A stretch of DNA of 39,182 bases from a bacterium (lineage in GTDB: Bacteria; Bacillota; Clostridia; Lachnospirales; Lachnospiraceae): positions 1 to 39,182 of the forward strand of contig JAMPCE010000020.1 in the NCBI GenBank assembly GCA_023666335.1, in the 5' to 3' direction. Below are positions 15,516 through 24,022 of the stretch, in pieces (the stretch's first letter is position 1; the number at the start of each line of letters is the position of its first letter). Position numbers and translations under genes: made by a program. The notes under the pieces were generated by a model. That model was not told the origin of the DNA. It was given only the letters and a program-made list of their open reading frames with translations, and did not search any database.

Positions 15516-16566
15516 CTGGATTCCGCTTTTTACCGTTTTATTAAGTCTTCTTCTGGGGCTCGTGGTGATCGCCCTGCTGGGGAAGAATCCTTTCCTTGCC
15601 TACTATAACCTTTTGCAGGGATCGGGACTTGCGCCGAAAGCTTCCTATGCCGGACATAAGGGGATGATCACGGATTTCACCAGTTTCCTGAACGCTATGA
15701 CGCCGATGCTTTTGGCGGCGCTGTCGGTGCTGATCGCCCTGCGGGCAGGATTGTTTAATATCGGCGTATCGGGGCAGATGCTGGCGGCGGGTTTTGTATC
15801 GACCGTATTGATCGGCTACTCGGATCTCCCCGCTGTCGCGGCAAAGCCGCTGGTCATCCTGATCGGATTTACGGTGGGGGCGTTTGTGGGCGCACTGGTA
15901 GGTTTTTTGCGGCACCGTTTCAATATCAATGAAGTGGTTTCCACGATTATGTGCAACTATATAATTCAATATGTTGTGAGTTTTTTTATCAATGTGTTTT
16001 TTGTGGATCCCGTATCACGGCAGTCGAAGAACGTGGGCGCGGCAAGTCGCCTGACCCTGATCGATGTGGCGGTGGGCGATTATAAGATGGACATCCCACT
16101 GGGGATCCTGCTGGCGGCGGTGTGTGTTGCGGCGGCGGTGTTTCTGCTGGGAAAGACGACGCTCGGTTTTGAGATCAAGGCGGTTGGTTTAAGCAGCCGG
16201 GCGGCGGAATATGCGGGCATCCGCGTCGGACGGACGAGGGTGCTGGCGATGTTTTTTTCCGGCGGCGCGGCGGGGCTTGCAGGCGTGACTTACTATCTGG
16301 GTTATTTTGCGTCCATCCAGCCGAGGGTGCTTGTCAGTACGGGCTATGATGCGATCGCGGTAGCGCTTTTGGGAAACAGTTCTCCCATCGGCATTATCTT
16401 TTCTTCTTTCCTGATCACGGTGATCTCCAAGGGGAGCACCTATATGAGTTCCACGGCGGGCGTGCAGGCGGAGATGGCTTCCGCACTCACGGGACTGATC
16501 CTGTTGTTTAGCGCCTGCGGCGCTTATGTCAGAGAAGTTGTAGACAGACGGAAGGAGGCGCGGTGA
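15502..16566 (+). CDS. Nucleoside ABC importer permease 1
   Basis: The 354-residue membrane protein belongs to the branched-chain/ribose-type permease family (BPD_transp_2). It has about eight to ten hydrophobic segments and the family's central motif region (LIALRAGLFNIGVSGQMLAAG). Its start overlaps the ATPase gene by 14 bases, and the next permease begins one base after its stop, so the genes are tightly coupled. It corresponds to NupP/NupB-type proteins, the longer of the two permeases with an extra loop after the first membrane segment. It should act in the cytoplasmic membrane with the second permease as a heterodimer. Confidence 0.93.
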   Translation: MKKFNWIPLFTVLLSLLLGLVVIALLGKNPFLAYYNLLQGSGLAPKASYAGHKGMITDFTSFLNAMTPMLLAALSVLIALRAGLFNIGVSGQMLAAGFVSTVLIGYSDLPAVAAKPLVILIGFTVGAFVGALVGFLRHRFNINEVVSTIMCNYIIQYVVSFFINVFFVDPVSRQSKNVGAASRLTLIDVAVGDYKMDIPLGILLAAVCVAAAVFLLGKTTLGFEIKAVGLSSRAAEYAGIRVGRTRVLAMFFSGGAAGLAGVTYYLGYFASIQPRVLVSTGYDAIAVALLGNSSPIGIIFSSFLITVISKGSTYMSSTAGVQAEMASALTGLILLFSACGAYVREVVDRRKEAR

Positions 16567-16567
16567 T

Positions 16568-17527
16568 ATGAATACGATCATTATTGACGGTTTATCGTTT
16601 GCACTTCCGCTGTTTATCATGGCAATCGGCGGCATTTACTGCGAGCGCAGCGGTGTGACGAATCTGGCAATCGAGGGATTACAGGGCTTCGGCGCTTTCT
16701 GCGGCGCGCTGTTTGCGGTCTGCATCGCGCCTGCCTTTGCGGGCAATTCGCCGATTCCTTTTTATCTGGCGATGGTGTTTGCGTTTCTTGGCGGAATGTT
16801 GTTTTCTCTGCTGCATGCCTTGCTCTGCATCCGCTTCAAGGCAAATCAGGTCATCAGCGGTGTGGTCATCAATATTCTGGCGATGTCGCTGACGGAGTTT
16901 ATGACGAAACAGATCAATGCCAGCGTGTTCGGCGCGCCCTCCAATAAGTTCGTGCTGGGGGTATCCTCCCGCCTGACGGTGCCGGGACTTTCCCGCATTC
17001 CGGTTCTGGGCGCGGTATTTACGAACCTGTATCCCTTTGAGCCGGTGATCGTTTTGATTGCGGCGGCCGCCTGGTTTGTGCTTTACAAGACGCCCTTTGG
17101 TCTGCATCTTCGGGCATGCGGCGACAATCCCCACGCGGTGGACGCGGCGGGCATCGAGGTGGGACGGGTGCGCCTGGCAGCAGTCATGGTGTCGGGCGCG
17201 CTGTCGGGACTGGGCGGTATCTGTTTTGCCTACTCGATCTCGGCAAACTTTTCTTCTAATATCTATTCGGGCTACGGGTATCTGGCGATCGCGGCGCTGA
17301 TCTTCGGCAATTGGAAGATCATGCCGACATTGGGCGCCTGTCTGTTGTTCGGGCTTGCGCGGTCGGGCGGCTATGAGCTGGTAAAGATTTTGGAGATGCC
17401 CAGCAGTTATCAGGATCTCGTGATGGTGCTGCCCTATGTGCTGACTTTGCTGATGCTCGTCTTTTTCGGAAAGAAGAATCATTCGCCCAGGGCGCTGGGA
17501 GAGATTTACGACAAAGGGGCACGCTAA
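16568..17527 (+). CDS. Nucleoside ABC importer permease 2
   Basis: The 319-residue membrane protein is of the same BPD_transp_2 family (GIYCERSGVTNLAIEGLQGF; later VDAAGIEVGRVRLAAVMVSG) and corresponds to NupQ/NupC-type permeases. It starts at ATG 16568, one base after the stop of permease 1, and ends the transporter operon. About eight to nine hydrophobic segments are visible. Partner and substrate follow from the operon: purine or other nucleosides delivered by the BMP lipoprotein. Confidence 0.93.
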   Translation: MNTIIIDGLSFALPLFIMAIGGIYCERSGVTNLAIEGLQGFGAFCGALFAVCIAPAFAGNSPIPFYLAMVFAFLGGMLFSLLHALLCIRFKANQVISGVVINILAMSLTEFMTKQINASVFGAPSNKFVLGVSSRLTVPGLSRIPVLGAVFTNLYPFEPVIVLIAAAAWFVLYKTPFGLHLRACGDNPHAVDAAGIEVGRVRLAAVMVSGALSGLGGICFAYSISANFSSNIYSGYGYLAIAALIFGNWKIMPTLGACLLFGLARSGGYELVKILEMPSSYQDLVMVLPYVLTLLMLVFFGKKNHSPRALGEIYDKGAR

Positions 17528-17529
17528 AG

Positions 17530-17552
17530 ATCTCTCCCATAATGGTAGAGAT
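17530..17552 (+). terminator. Hairpin at the end of the nucleoside operon
   Basis: ATCTCT-C-CCAT pairs with ATGG-T-AGAGAT around a short loop, directly after the last permease stop. There is no U-tract, so it may stabilise the 3' end rather than terminate. Confidence 0.4.
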
Positions 17553-17598
17553 TGTGAATCCGAAAGGCAATAAGGTCAGCAACGATACCTGATGTACC

Positions 17599-17626
17599 TA
17601 AATTATCCTGCATGAAATGCCGATAT
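17599..17626 (+). promoter_or_regulatory. Sigma-28 (SigD/FliA)-type motility promoter
   Basis: TAAA (17599-17602), 16 bases, then GCCGATAT (17619-17626) matches the flagellar sigma-28 consensus TAAA-N14-16-GCCGATAT closely. It lies about 75 bases before the coiled-coil gene and places that gene in the motility regulon. Confidence 0.85.
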
Positions 17627-17652
17627 AATAGTCAAAGAGAAACATAAGCGAA

Positions 17653-17672
17653 GCGGCAAACGGATTTGCCGC
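17653..17672 (+). promoter_or_regulatory. Hairpin with ACGGA loop, candidate CsrA binding site
   Basis: GCGGCAAA pairs perfectly with TTTGCCGC around CGGA, so the loop region reads ACGGAT, an A-N-GGA motif in a hairpin loop as preferred by CsrA. It ends 14 bases before the GGAGG of the next gene, which offers a second GGA. Almost the same hairpin precedes the flagellin gene at 39,083. Confidence 0.6.
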
Positions 17673-17699
17673 CTTGACAGCATCATGGAGGATATTTGT

Positions 17700-18575
17700 A
17701 TGGGCATGGAAATCGGAACCAATCCGGCGGCAGCGACGGATCCGTATAAGCAGCGGACTGCGCAGGATATCAAGAATGAGTGCGCCGGAACAGCGGCGAA
17801 AGCGCTGGCAAAGTCGATTCGGATACAGAAGGCGAAATCGACAAAGAAGAAAAAACTCAATTATAATTATAAAAAAATCTCAAAGCAGATCACGATGAAC
17901 AATACTTCCGCCGGCGCGCGCAGGGTGATCACGAAAGCGCGCGAAGAGGTGGTCTCCCTTTTGCGGAAGCAGATGAGCGGTAAATACGACGAGACTGACC
18001 TTCGCCATGCGATCATCCATGCCAGAAAGATGGAGCGGATCGCCCGCAGGAAGAAAAAGCATCTGGAGGAAGAGGAAAAGGCGGCAGCGACCGGAAAGGG
18101 TCTGGTTGAGGAGGGCGCAGGCTCCGGTGAAGATGAGGAGCTGAAAAAGCTGGAAGAGTCTATGGAGAATCTCAGCGATGAACAAAAGGAACAACTGGAG
18201 AAACTCTTAGAGGAATATGAAGAACTTATGCAGGAGATGGAGGCAGCGGGCGGCGTCAATGACCTGATGAAAGAATACATGGGGGCGTCGGTGGAGGAGA
18301 TGTCTCCGGAAGAAGTGGACCAACTTCGAAAGAAACACCGCGCAGACGAGATGAAAGATATCGTGGAAGCGGACATGAAGTACCTGAAATCGCTGTTCAA
18401 TAAATTGGAGCGGGAAAAACAGGCGGGCGTCCAGCAGGCGCTGGAAGCTTTTGAACAGGATACGAATCCGGCGGTATCACTCGAACTGAACGGCGTGGAT
18501 ATTCCGGTTCCGGCAGAAGTCGGACAGTCGGCGGCGGATCTCGTTGCAGGTGGAAGTGTGGACGCGCTGGCGTAA
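17700..18575 (+). CDS. Coiled-coil protein of the motility regulon, function unknown
   Basis: The 291-residue protein is highly charged. It has a basic N-terminal third (KSTKKKKLNYNYKKISKQI), a middle with heptad-like Glu/Lys/Leu stretches (~residues 120-200, for example EELKKLEESMENL) that should form coiled coil, and an Ala/Val-rich tail. There is no signal peptide or membrane segment. I do not recognise the family. The start at 17700 has GGAGG (17687-17691) eight bases upstream; an ATG at 17685 overlaps that site. A sigma-28 promoter and a CsrA-type hairpin upstream point to a role connected with flagella or motility, expressed late with flagellin. That role is inference from regulation only. 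Confidence 0.85.
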   Translation: MGMEIGTNPAAATDPYKQRTAQDIKNECAGTAAKALAKSIRIQKAKSTKKKKLNYNYKKISKQITMNNTSAGARRVITKAREEVVSLLRKQMSGKYDETDLRHAIIHARKMERIARRKKKHLEEEEKAAATGKGLVEEGAGSGEDEELKKLEESMENLSDEQKEQLEKLLEEYEELMQEMEAAGGVNDLMKEYMGASVEEMSPEEVDQLRKKHRADEMKDIVEADMKYLKSLFNKLEREKQAGVQQALEAFEQDTNPAVSLELNGVDIPVPAEVGQSAADLVAGGSVDALA

Positions 18576-18645
18576 ATGAGAGGACAAGGCGGGCTTTTGC
18601 TGGAGACACAGCGGGGGCTCGTTTTGATTTGGAGAAGACAGATTT

Positions 18646-19452
18646 ATGTTGCGGGAGAAGAACAGCGCGCCGTTCTCCGGAGCGGCGCTGAAAAACATTG
18701 CATATATCACGATGTTCATCGATCATTTTTTTGCGGTTCTGTTTTTGAATTATATGCGGCTCCATTTGGTAGACGGCGGCTGGGACCCGCGTTTGATGCC
18801 GGTTTACCGTGCGGGCAGGGCGGTGGGGCGGATCGCTTTCATCCTGTTTGCTTTTTTGATCGTGGAAGGATTTATTCGGACGAGAAGCAGAGCGCGGTTT
18901 CTGCTGCGGCTCTTTCTGTTTGCGCTGCTTTCGGAAATTCCCTTTGATCTGGCTTTTTCGGGAAAGCTGGTCGAGTGGAAGAGCCAGAACGTATACTGGA
19001 CGTTGTTTTTGGGCGTGCTGCTGTTGGCGGCATGGGAATATCTCTCCTACAATAGGAGAGTTTTGACCGTGGTTGTAAGGATGCTGATTTTGGCGGCAGT
19101 CTGTGCGGCGGCGTTCGTCGGGGCGACGGATTACCGTTTTATGGGCATCCTGCTGATCCTGGCTTTCTATCTGACGCGCGGAAAGAACGCGGGCATACAG
19201 TTCGCGGCGGTGGCTCTGGTCATGCTGCTTGGGACTTGGGGACAAAATGTGATCCGCTATGCGGGAACCTATACGGCGGGTTATCTGTTTCTTACTTCCC
19301 GGCGGGAGATGTACGGGCTGTTTGCCTTTGTGCCGATCTTCCTCTATAACGGGAAGCGGGGGAAGCAGCTTCCGAAGCCATTCTATTACGGATTTTATCC
19401 GCTGCATCTGCTGGCGCTTTACGGAATCGCACGGATGACCGGAGTTATGTAA
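18646..19452 (+). CDS. TraX-family membrane protein
   Basis: The 268-residue protein has about seven to eight hydrophobic segments and the TraX pattern: LKNIAYITMFIDHFFAV near the N-terminus, RAVGRIAFILFAFLIVEGF, a central LLSEIPFDLAF, and the C-terminal FYYGFYPLHLLALY. TraX acetylates F-pilin in plasmid F. Chromosomal Firmicute homologues are taken to be membrane acyltransferase-like proteins of unknown substrate; nothing here suggests conjugation. GGAG lies upstream at a slightly long distance. The gene follows the coiled-coil gene by 70 bases without a terminator, so it may share its sigma-28 transcript. Its last eight bases overlap the end of the convergent methyltransferase gene. Confidence 0.85.
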   Translation: MLREKNSAPFSGAALKNIAYITMFIDHFFAVLFLNYMRLHLVDGGWDPRLMPVYRAGRAVGRIAFILFAFLIVEGFIRTRSRARFLLRLFLFALLSEIPFDLAFSGKLVEWKSQNVYWTLFLGVLLLAAWEYLSYNRRVLTVVVRMLILAAVCAAAFVGATDYRFMGILLILAFYLTRGKNAGIQFAAVALVMLLGTWGQNVIRYAGTYTAGYLFLTSRREMYGLFAFVPIFLYNGKRGKQLPKPFYYGFYPLHLLALYGIARMTGVM

Positions 19453-20326
19453 ACCATCTGCCGGATGCGCCGCAGGGCAGCACGAGTCCGCTTCCGGAGA
19501 CGGGCAGCCCGATCTCCGAGGATTCTACGCGCCCGCCGTGTCCCTGCACGAGCGCGGTGTGCATCATGTAGGTGAGCACCGCGGGCTGTAACCCTGTGGT
19601 GTAGGAGTTGACGAGGAAGAACAGGGCGTTTTCGGACAGGAGCTTTTCGGCAAGGCAGATCAGGGGGAACACATTCTCCTCGATCTTCCAGATCTCGCCC
19701 TTGGGACCGCGCCCGTAGGAGGGCGGATCCATGATGATGCCGTCGTAGCTGTTGCCGCGGCGGATCTCCCGTTCCACGAATTTGACGCAGTCGTCGATGA
19801 GCCACCGGATCGGCGCATCGGAAAGCCCTGAGGCGGCGGCGTTTTCTTTCGCCCAGGAGACCATGCCCTTGGAGGCGTCCACATGTGTGACTGCCGCGCC
19901 TGCGGAAGCGGCGGCAAGCGTTGCGCCGCCTGTGTACGCGAAAAGGTTTAAGACCTTAAGCGGTCGGTCGGGTCGGTTTTGCTTTGCATTCTTTATTATA
20001 GAAGAAACCCAATCCCAGTTGACAGCCTGCTCGGGAAAAAGCCCCGTATGTTTGAAGCTGAAAGGCTTTAAGCGGAACGTGAGGGAAAGCGGCTGGTAGC
20101 GGATACTCCACTCCTCGGGGAGATCGAAAAATTCCCACTCGCCCCCGCCTTTGGCGCTGCGGTGATAGTGACCGTTTTTCTGCTTCCAGCCTTTATTCGT
20201 CTTCGGCGTATCCCAGATGACCTGCGGGTCCGGGCGCACGAGGAGATAATCGCCCCAGCGTTCGAGTTTTTCTCCTTTCGAGCAGTCCAGTACCGCATAG
20301 TCTTCCCAATGATCAGCGATCCACAT
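19445..20326 (-). CDS. Class I SAM-dependent methyltransferase, RlmI/RlmK-like
   Basis: The 293-residue protein has the Rossmann methyltransferase motif I (LNLFAYTGGATLAAASAGA), a motif II/III aspartate (VDASKGMVSWAKEN) and the DPPSYGRG active-site loop typical of the RlmI/RlmK/YccW group, which methylates 23S rRNA. The N-terminal ~110 residues are not the usual PUA domain of RlmI, so the exact target is uncertain. I chose ATG 20326 (MWIADHW...) because an AAGGA lies about 11 bases upstream and a promoter lies just before it. A longer in-frame ATG at 20428 would run back through the promoter and into palindromic DNA. The 3' end overlaps TraX tail-to-tail by eight bases. Confidence 0.87.
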   Translation of the reverse strand: MWIADHWEDYAVLDCSKGEKLERWGDYLLVRPDPQVIWDTPKTNKGWKQKNGHYHRSAKGGGEWEFFDLPEEWSIRYQPLSLTFRLKPFSFKHTGLFPEQAVNWDWVSSIIKNAKQNRPDRPLKVLNLFAYTGGATLAAASAGAAVTHVDASKGMVSWAKENAAASGLSDAPIRWLIDDCVKFVEREIRRGNSYDGIIMDPPSYGRGPKGEIWKIEENVFPLICLAEKLLSENALFFLVNSYTTGLQPAVLTYMMHTALVQGHGGRVESSEIGLPVSGSGLVLPCGASGRWFT

Positions 20327-20344
20327 GATTTTTCCCGTCCTTGT

Positions 20345-20373
20345 AAAATAATCTGTAATGACAAGTGTGCCAA
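20345..20373 (-). promoter_or_regulatory. Putative promoter of the methyltransferase gene
   Basis: On the minus strand TTGGCA (20373-20368) and TATTTT (20350-20345) are 17 bases apart, about 20 bases before the chosen ATG. It supports the shorter start but leaves a very short leader. Confidence 0.4.
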
Positions 20374-20384
20374 AAACTGCATAT

Positions 20385-20640
20385 AAAAATTTTAGTGACA
20401 GATTGCACAAAATGTTCTCTTGTGTCATGTTTCGTCATATGGATTTTCTAAATATTCCATATATGTTATGATACCGGACGAAACCGCCCTCTACGAGCCA
20501 TCCGGGCTCGCTTCGGGCTTTTCGTGACATCCATGTCCCGAAATTTCTGGATATTGTATGGAATATTAAGAAAATCTCATATTCCTGCACAATGACAACT
20601 TCGAGATCATTTTGTGTAATCTGCCATTTCAGCTTTTTAA
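20385..20640. repeat. Large nested palindrome 1
   Basis: The inner arms 20442-20461 (GATTTTCTAAATATTCCATA) and 20557-20576 are complementary except for one base. Outside them the pairing resumes: CAGATTGCACAAAATG near 20397-20413 faces CATTTTGTGTAATCTG near 20616-20631, with weaker pairing beyond. The ~95-base centre contains smaller hairpins with GGGCTCGCTTCGGGC. No convincing gene lies in it. It looks like a dispersed intergenic palindromic or MITE-like element, or the DNA for a long RNA hairpin. Confidence 0.6.
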
Positions 20641-20665
20641 TGTCATGGTTATGTGGCAGCATTAC

Positions 20666-20780
20666 GGAGCAGATTTTGCATATAATCTGCCGTCCCGAAG
20701 CACTGTCTGAGCACCGGGCTCGCGAAGCGAGGCGGGTGCGAGTTTGCGCAGGGACAAAGATTATATGCAAAATCTGCTCC
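20666..20780. repeat. Large palindrome 2 (23-bp perfect arms)
   Basis: The arms 20666-20688 and 20758-20780 are perfect reverse complements over 23 bases (outer end GGAGCAGATTTTGCAT), with GTCCC/GGGAC pairing further in. The ~70-base centre includes CGGGCTCGCGAAGCGAGGCGGG, split here only by its own short hairpins, and shares the GGGCTCGC word with palindrome 1. It lies directly upstream of the ribosomal operon promoter. Confidence 0.7.
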
Positions 20781-20842
20781 CAATACACTGGTTTAGTATA
20801 TCATTGTATGAAAAAAAATACAATCCGTCCGGAAAAATTTTC

Positions 20843-20871
20843 TTGCAATTCTTTCAAACATCCGATATACT
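20843..20871 (+). promoter_or_regulatory. Main promoter of the S10-spc-alpha operon
   Basis: TTGCAA (20843-20848), 17 bases, TATACT (20866-20871) is a good sigma-A promoter. Transcription should start near 20878, leaving a leader of about 238 bases before rpsJ. Confidence 0.75.
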
Positions 20872-20877
20872 AATCAG

Positions 20878-21110
20878 TGCTGTGACATGATAGCTGTGAA
20901 GCGTGAGGTTGCTGCCCGCGTGGCAGGTTTTCCGTGGAGCGAATGTCAAGTTAGGAAACTGACGACAAGTCACTGTACAGACAAAATGTCCGGTCAGACC
21001 GGAAACGACGTGTAGTGATTCGATGCGTAAGCATTTAGGACACACACGGGAGAGTGTACAGTCACCGCTTGTCGTACTTAAGAAGTAAAAGTGCGAAAAG
21101 GAGGCGACTT
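20878..21110 (+). ncRNA. Structured 5' leader of the ribosomal operon (candidate autoregulatory element)
   Basis: The leader folds into a closed multi-helix form. ACGACAAG (20961-20968) pairs with CTTGTCGT (21068-21075), then after a bulge CTGTACA (20972-20978) pairs with TGTACAG (21055-21061). Inside are TCCGGT-CAG-ACCGGA (20988-21002) and ATGC-GTAA-GCAT with a GNRA loop (21023-21034). A separate CTGCC/GGCAG hairpin lies upstream near 20911-20925. E. coli regulates its S10 operon through an L4-binding leader; whether this unrelated-looking structure has a similar role is inference. No terminator is evident inside it. Confidence 0.5.
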
Positions 21111-21115
21111 TTTTT

Positions 21116-21433
21116 ATGGCAAGTCAAGTAATGAGAATCACCCTGAAAGCTTATGATCATCAGTTGGTGGATGCATCGGCAAAGAAGATCATCGAAACGG
21201 TAAAAAAGAACGGATCCCAGGTGAGCGGTCCCGTACCTCTTCCCACGAAGAAAGAGGTCATCACGATCCTGCGTGCGGTGCATAAGTATAAGGATTCCAG
21301 AGAGCAGTTCGAGCAGAGAACGCATAAGAGACTCATCGATATCATCACCCCTACCCCCAAGACGGTAGATGCGCTCCAGAGACTGGAGATGCCTGCGGGT
21401 GTCTATATCGACATTAAGATGAAGAACAAATAA
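21116..21433 (+). CDS. rpsJ: 30S ribosomal protein S10
   Basis: This 105-residue protein is full-length S10 ([46 protein letters not shown]). S10 sits in the 30S head and also acts with NusB in antitermination. It is the first gene of the superoperon. The ribosome-binding site AAGGAGG is followed by an unusually long 11-base spacer that ends in seven T, before the ATG. It follows the structured leader, so translation or transcription control of the whole operon could act here. Confidence 0.97.
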   Translation: MASQVMRITLKAYDHQLVDASAKKIIETVKKNGSQVSGPVPLPTKKEVITILRAVHKYKDSREQFEQRTHKRLIDIITPTPKTVDALQRLEMPAGVYIDIKMKNK

Positions 21434-21493
21434 GACCCCTACTAGGATGGTCCCCCGGGACCCGCTGTAGAAGACAGGAGGTAAAGAAAGGAA

Positions 21494-22183
21494 ATGAAGA
21501 AAGCAATCTTAGCAACCAAAGTCGGCATGACGCAGATCTTTGCGGAAGACGGGACGCTGACGCCCGTTACCGTACTGCAGGCAGGCCCTTGCGCGGTCAC
21601 GCAGATCAAGACGGTCGAGAATGACGGTTACAGCGCAGTACAGGTCGGCTTTGTGGACAAGAAAGAAAGAATCGTCAACAAAGACAAGGCGGGCAACAAG
21701 GAAGTGGTACACCGCCACGGCGCGAATAAGGCGCAGAAAGGCCATTTCGATAAGGCAGGGGTTTCCTGCAAGAGATTCATCAGAGAGTTTAAGCTTGAGA
21801 ATGCGGACGAGTACGCACTCGGAAGCGAGATCAAGGCAGATATCTTCGAAGCTGGTGACAGAGTGGACGCGACGGCGATCTCCAAAGGTAAGGGATTTCA
21901 GGGCGCGATCAAGAGACACGGCCAGCATAGAGGACCTATGACACACGGTTCCAAGTTCCATCGCCATCAGGGTTCCAACGGCGCATGTTCCTCACCCAGC
22001 AAAGTATTCAAGGGTAAGGGGATGCCGGGACACATGGGCTGCGTCAGAGTGACCGTACAGAATCTTACGATCGTGAGAGTCGATGCAGAGAAGAATCTCA
22101 TTCTGGTCAAGGGCGCGGTACCCGGACCCAGAAAAGCCTTAGTAACCATCAAAGAGACCACTAAGGTTGATGCGGCAAAATAG
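21494..22183 (+). CDS. rplC: 50S ribosomal protein L3
   Basis: The 229-residue protein is a complete L3, a primary assembly protein that reaches toward the peptidyl-transferase centre. Typical blocks are [15 protein letters not shown] at the start and [20 protein letters not shown] in the central extension, where the glutamine that other bacteria methylate lies. It follows rpsJ by 60 bases with GGAGG and a further AAAGG upstream. Length and order are normal. Confidence 0.97.
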   Translation: MKKAILATKVGMTQIFAEDGTLTPVTVLQAGPCAVTQIKTVENDGYSAVQVGFVDKKERIVNKDKAGNKEVVHRHGANKAQKGHFDKAGVSCKRFIREFKLENADEYALGSEIKADIFEAGDRVDATAISKGKGFQGAIKRHGQHRGPMTHGSKFHRHQGSNGACSSPSKVFKGKGMPGHMGCVRVTVQNLTIVRVDAEKNLILVKGAVPGPRKALVTIKETTKVDAAK

Positions 22184-22218
22184 TGGCTTAAGCCACGGAT
22201 GAAAGGAGGACCATTCAG

Positions 22219-22839
22219 ATGGCAAACGTATCTGTTTATAATATGGAAGGCAAAGAAGTCGGCAAGATGGACTTAAACGATGCGGTGTTCGGTGTCGAGA
22301 TCAACGAGCATCTGGTACACATGGCAGTCGTTCAGAATCTTGCGAATAAGCGTCAGGGCACACAGAAAGCAAAGACACGCTCGGAGGTGAGCGGCGGCGG
22401 CAGAAAGCCCTGGAGACAAAAGGGAACCGGTCACGCGAGACAGGGATCGACCAGATCGCCCCAGTGGAAAGGCGGCGGCGTTGTGTTTGCTCCTACGCCG
22501 AGAGATTATTCTTTCAAGCTGAATAAGAAAGAAAAGAGAGCGGCGCTCAAGTCGGTGCTGACCAGCAGAGTGCAGGACAACAAGCTGATCGTGCTTGACG
22601 AGCTGAAACTCGACGCGATCAAGACGAAAGATTTCAAGAAAGTAATGGACAACTTAAAGGTTGATAAGGCAATGGTGGTGATCGGCGAGCAGGACGAAAA
22701 CGTGATCCTCTCCGCGAGAAACCTTCCCAAAGTCAACACGGCAGTAGCCGAGAACATCAATGTATACGACATTTTGAAAGGCGATACGCTGGTGCTCACC
22801 AAGGATGCCGTAGCCAAGATCGAGGAGGTGTTTGCATAA
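22219..22839 (+). CDS. rplD: 50S ribosomal protein L4
   Basis: The 206-residue protein is complete L4. It shows the long loop that lines the peptide exit tunnel ([20 protein letters not shown]), where macrolide-resistance changes occur in other bacteria; the loop looks normal. In enterobacteria L4 represses its own operon by binding the leader, which makes it the first candidate ligand for the leader before rpsJ. GAAAGGAGG precedes the start. The stop overlaps the rplW start by one base. Confidence 0.97.
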   Translation: MANVSVYNMEGKEVGKMDLNDAVFGVEINEHLVHMAVVQNLANKRQGTQKAKTRSEVSGGGRKPWRQKGTGHARQGSTRSPQWKGGGVVFAPTPRDYSFKLNKKEKRAALKSVLTSRVQDNKLIVLDELKLDAIKTKDFKKVMDNLKVDKAMVVIGEQDENVILSARNLPKVNTAVAENINVYDILKGDTLVLTKDAVAKIEEVFA

Positions 22840-23138
22840 TGGCAGCGATTCAGTATTATGACGTGATCCTGAAACCGGTCATCACAGAAAAAAGTATGGC
22901 AGGCATGGGTGAAAAGAAGTATACTTTTTTGGTTCATCCGGAAGCAAATAAGACAATGATCAAAGAAGCGGTTGAGAAGATGTTCGAGGGCACAAAAGTC
23001 CTGAAAGTCAACACCATGAATCAGGTGGGCAAGACCAAGAGACGCGGCATGGTATACGGCAAGACAGCCAAGACCAAGAAAGCTATCGTGCAGCTCACCG
23101 AGGACAGCAAGGATATCGAGATCTTTGCAGGATTATGA
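22839..23138 (+). CDS. rplW: 50S ribosomal protein L23
   Basis: The 99-residue protein is complete L23 ([17 protein letters not shown] at the start, then [14 protein letters not shown]). L23 sits at the exit of the peptide tunnel and docks trigger factor and SRP. The ATG shares its A with the last base of the rplD stop (TAATG), so the pair is translationally coupled. Confidence 0.97.
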   Translation: MAAIQYYDVILKPVITEKSMAGMGEKKYTFLVHPEANKTMIKEAVEKMFEGTKVLKVNTMNQVGKTKRRGMVYGKTAKTKKAIVQLTEDSKDIEIFAGL

Positions 23139-23159
23139 TAAAGAAAAGGAGATAAGATC

Positions 23160-24002
23160 ATGGGAATTAAGACCTATAACCCATATACACCGTCAAGACG
23201 TAACATGACAGGCTCTGATTTCAGTGAGATCACCAAGAAGACGCCGGAGAAATCTCTCTGCACTTCCTTGAAGAAGAACGCCGGCCGCAACAATCAGGGC
23301 AAGATCACCGTCAGACATCACGGCGGCGGGAACAGAAGATTATACAGAAACATTGATTTCAAGAGAAATAAGGACGGCATCAGCGCGAAGGTGATCGGCA
23401 TCGAGTACGATCCCAACAGAACGGCAAACATCGCGCTGATCTGCTACGAGGATGGCGAGAAAGCATACATCCTTGCACCGGAAGGTTTAACGGACGGCAT
23501 GAAAGTCATGAACGGTCCGGAAGCGGAAATCAGAGTCGGCAACTGCCTGCCTCTTTCCGAGATTCCGATAGGTACACTGGTCCACAACATTGAATTAAAA
23601 CCCGGCAAGGGCGGCCAGATGGTGCGTTCCGCCGGAAACAGCGCGCAGTTGATGGCAAAAGAGGGCAAGTATGCGACACTGCGTCTTCCCTCCGGCGAAA
23701 TGAGAATGGTGCCGATCGTTTGCAGGGCGAGCATCGGCACGGTAGGCAACACCGACCACAACCTGATCAAGATCGGTAAGGCGGGACGGAAACGTCATAT
23801 GGGTATCCGTCCTACGGTCCGCGGTTCCGTTATGAACCCGAACGATCACCCGCACGGCGGCGGTGAGGGACGCGCTCCGATCGGACGCCCGGGTCCGTGT
23901 ACACCCTGGGGCAAGCCCGCACTCGGACTGAAAACCCGTAAGAAAAAGAAAGCTTCTAATAAGCTGATCGTGAGAAGAAGAGACGGCAGAGCCATTAAGT
24001 GA
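23160..24002 (+). CDS. rplB: 50S ribosomal protein L2
   Basis: The 280-residue protein is complete L2. It ends with the conserved [20 protein letters not shown] region carrying the histidine near the peptidyl-transferase centre, and a basic tail. It bridges the two subunits and is needed for their association. It follows rplW by 21 bases with AAAGGAG upstream. Confidence 0.97.
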   Translation: MGIKTYNPYTPSRRNMTGSDFSEITKKTPEKSLCTSLKKNAGRNNQGKITVRHHGGGNRRLYRNIDFKRNKDGISAKVIGIEYDPNRTANIALICYEDGEKAYILAPEGLTDGMKVMNGPEAEIRVGNCLPLSEIPIGTLVHNIELKPGKGGQMVRSAGNSAQLMAKEGKYATLRLPSGEMRMVPIVCRASIGTVGNTDHNLIKIGKAGRKRHMGIRPTVRGSVMNPNDHPHGGGEGRAPIGRPGPCTPWGKPALGLKTRKKKKASNKLIVRRRDGRAIK

Positions 24003-24022
24003 TTAGATTAGGAGGATAGATC

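Noticed and set aside
18397-19407. 336-codon minus-strand frame under the TraX gene
   Set aside because: It lies opposite a recognised membrane protein gene; no ribosome-binding site or domain.
20435-20788. 117-codon minus-strand frame in the palindromic spacer
   Set aside because: It runs through both large palindromes, so its sequence is set by the repeats. No start signal or domain supports it.
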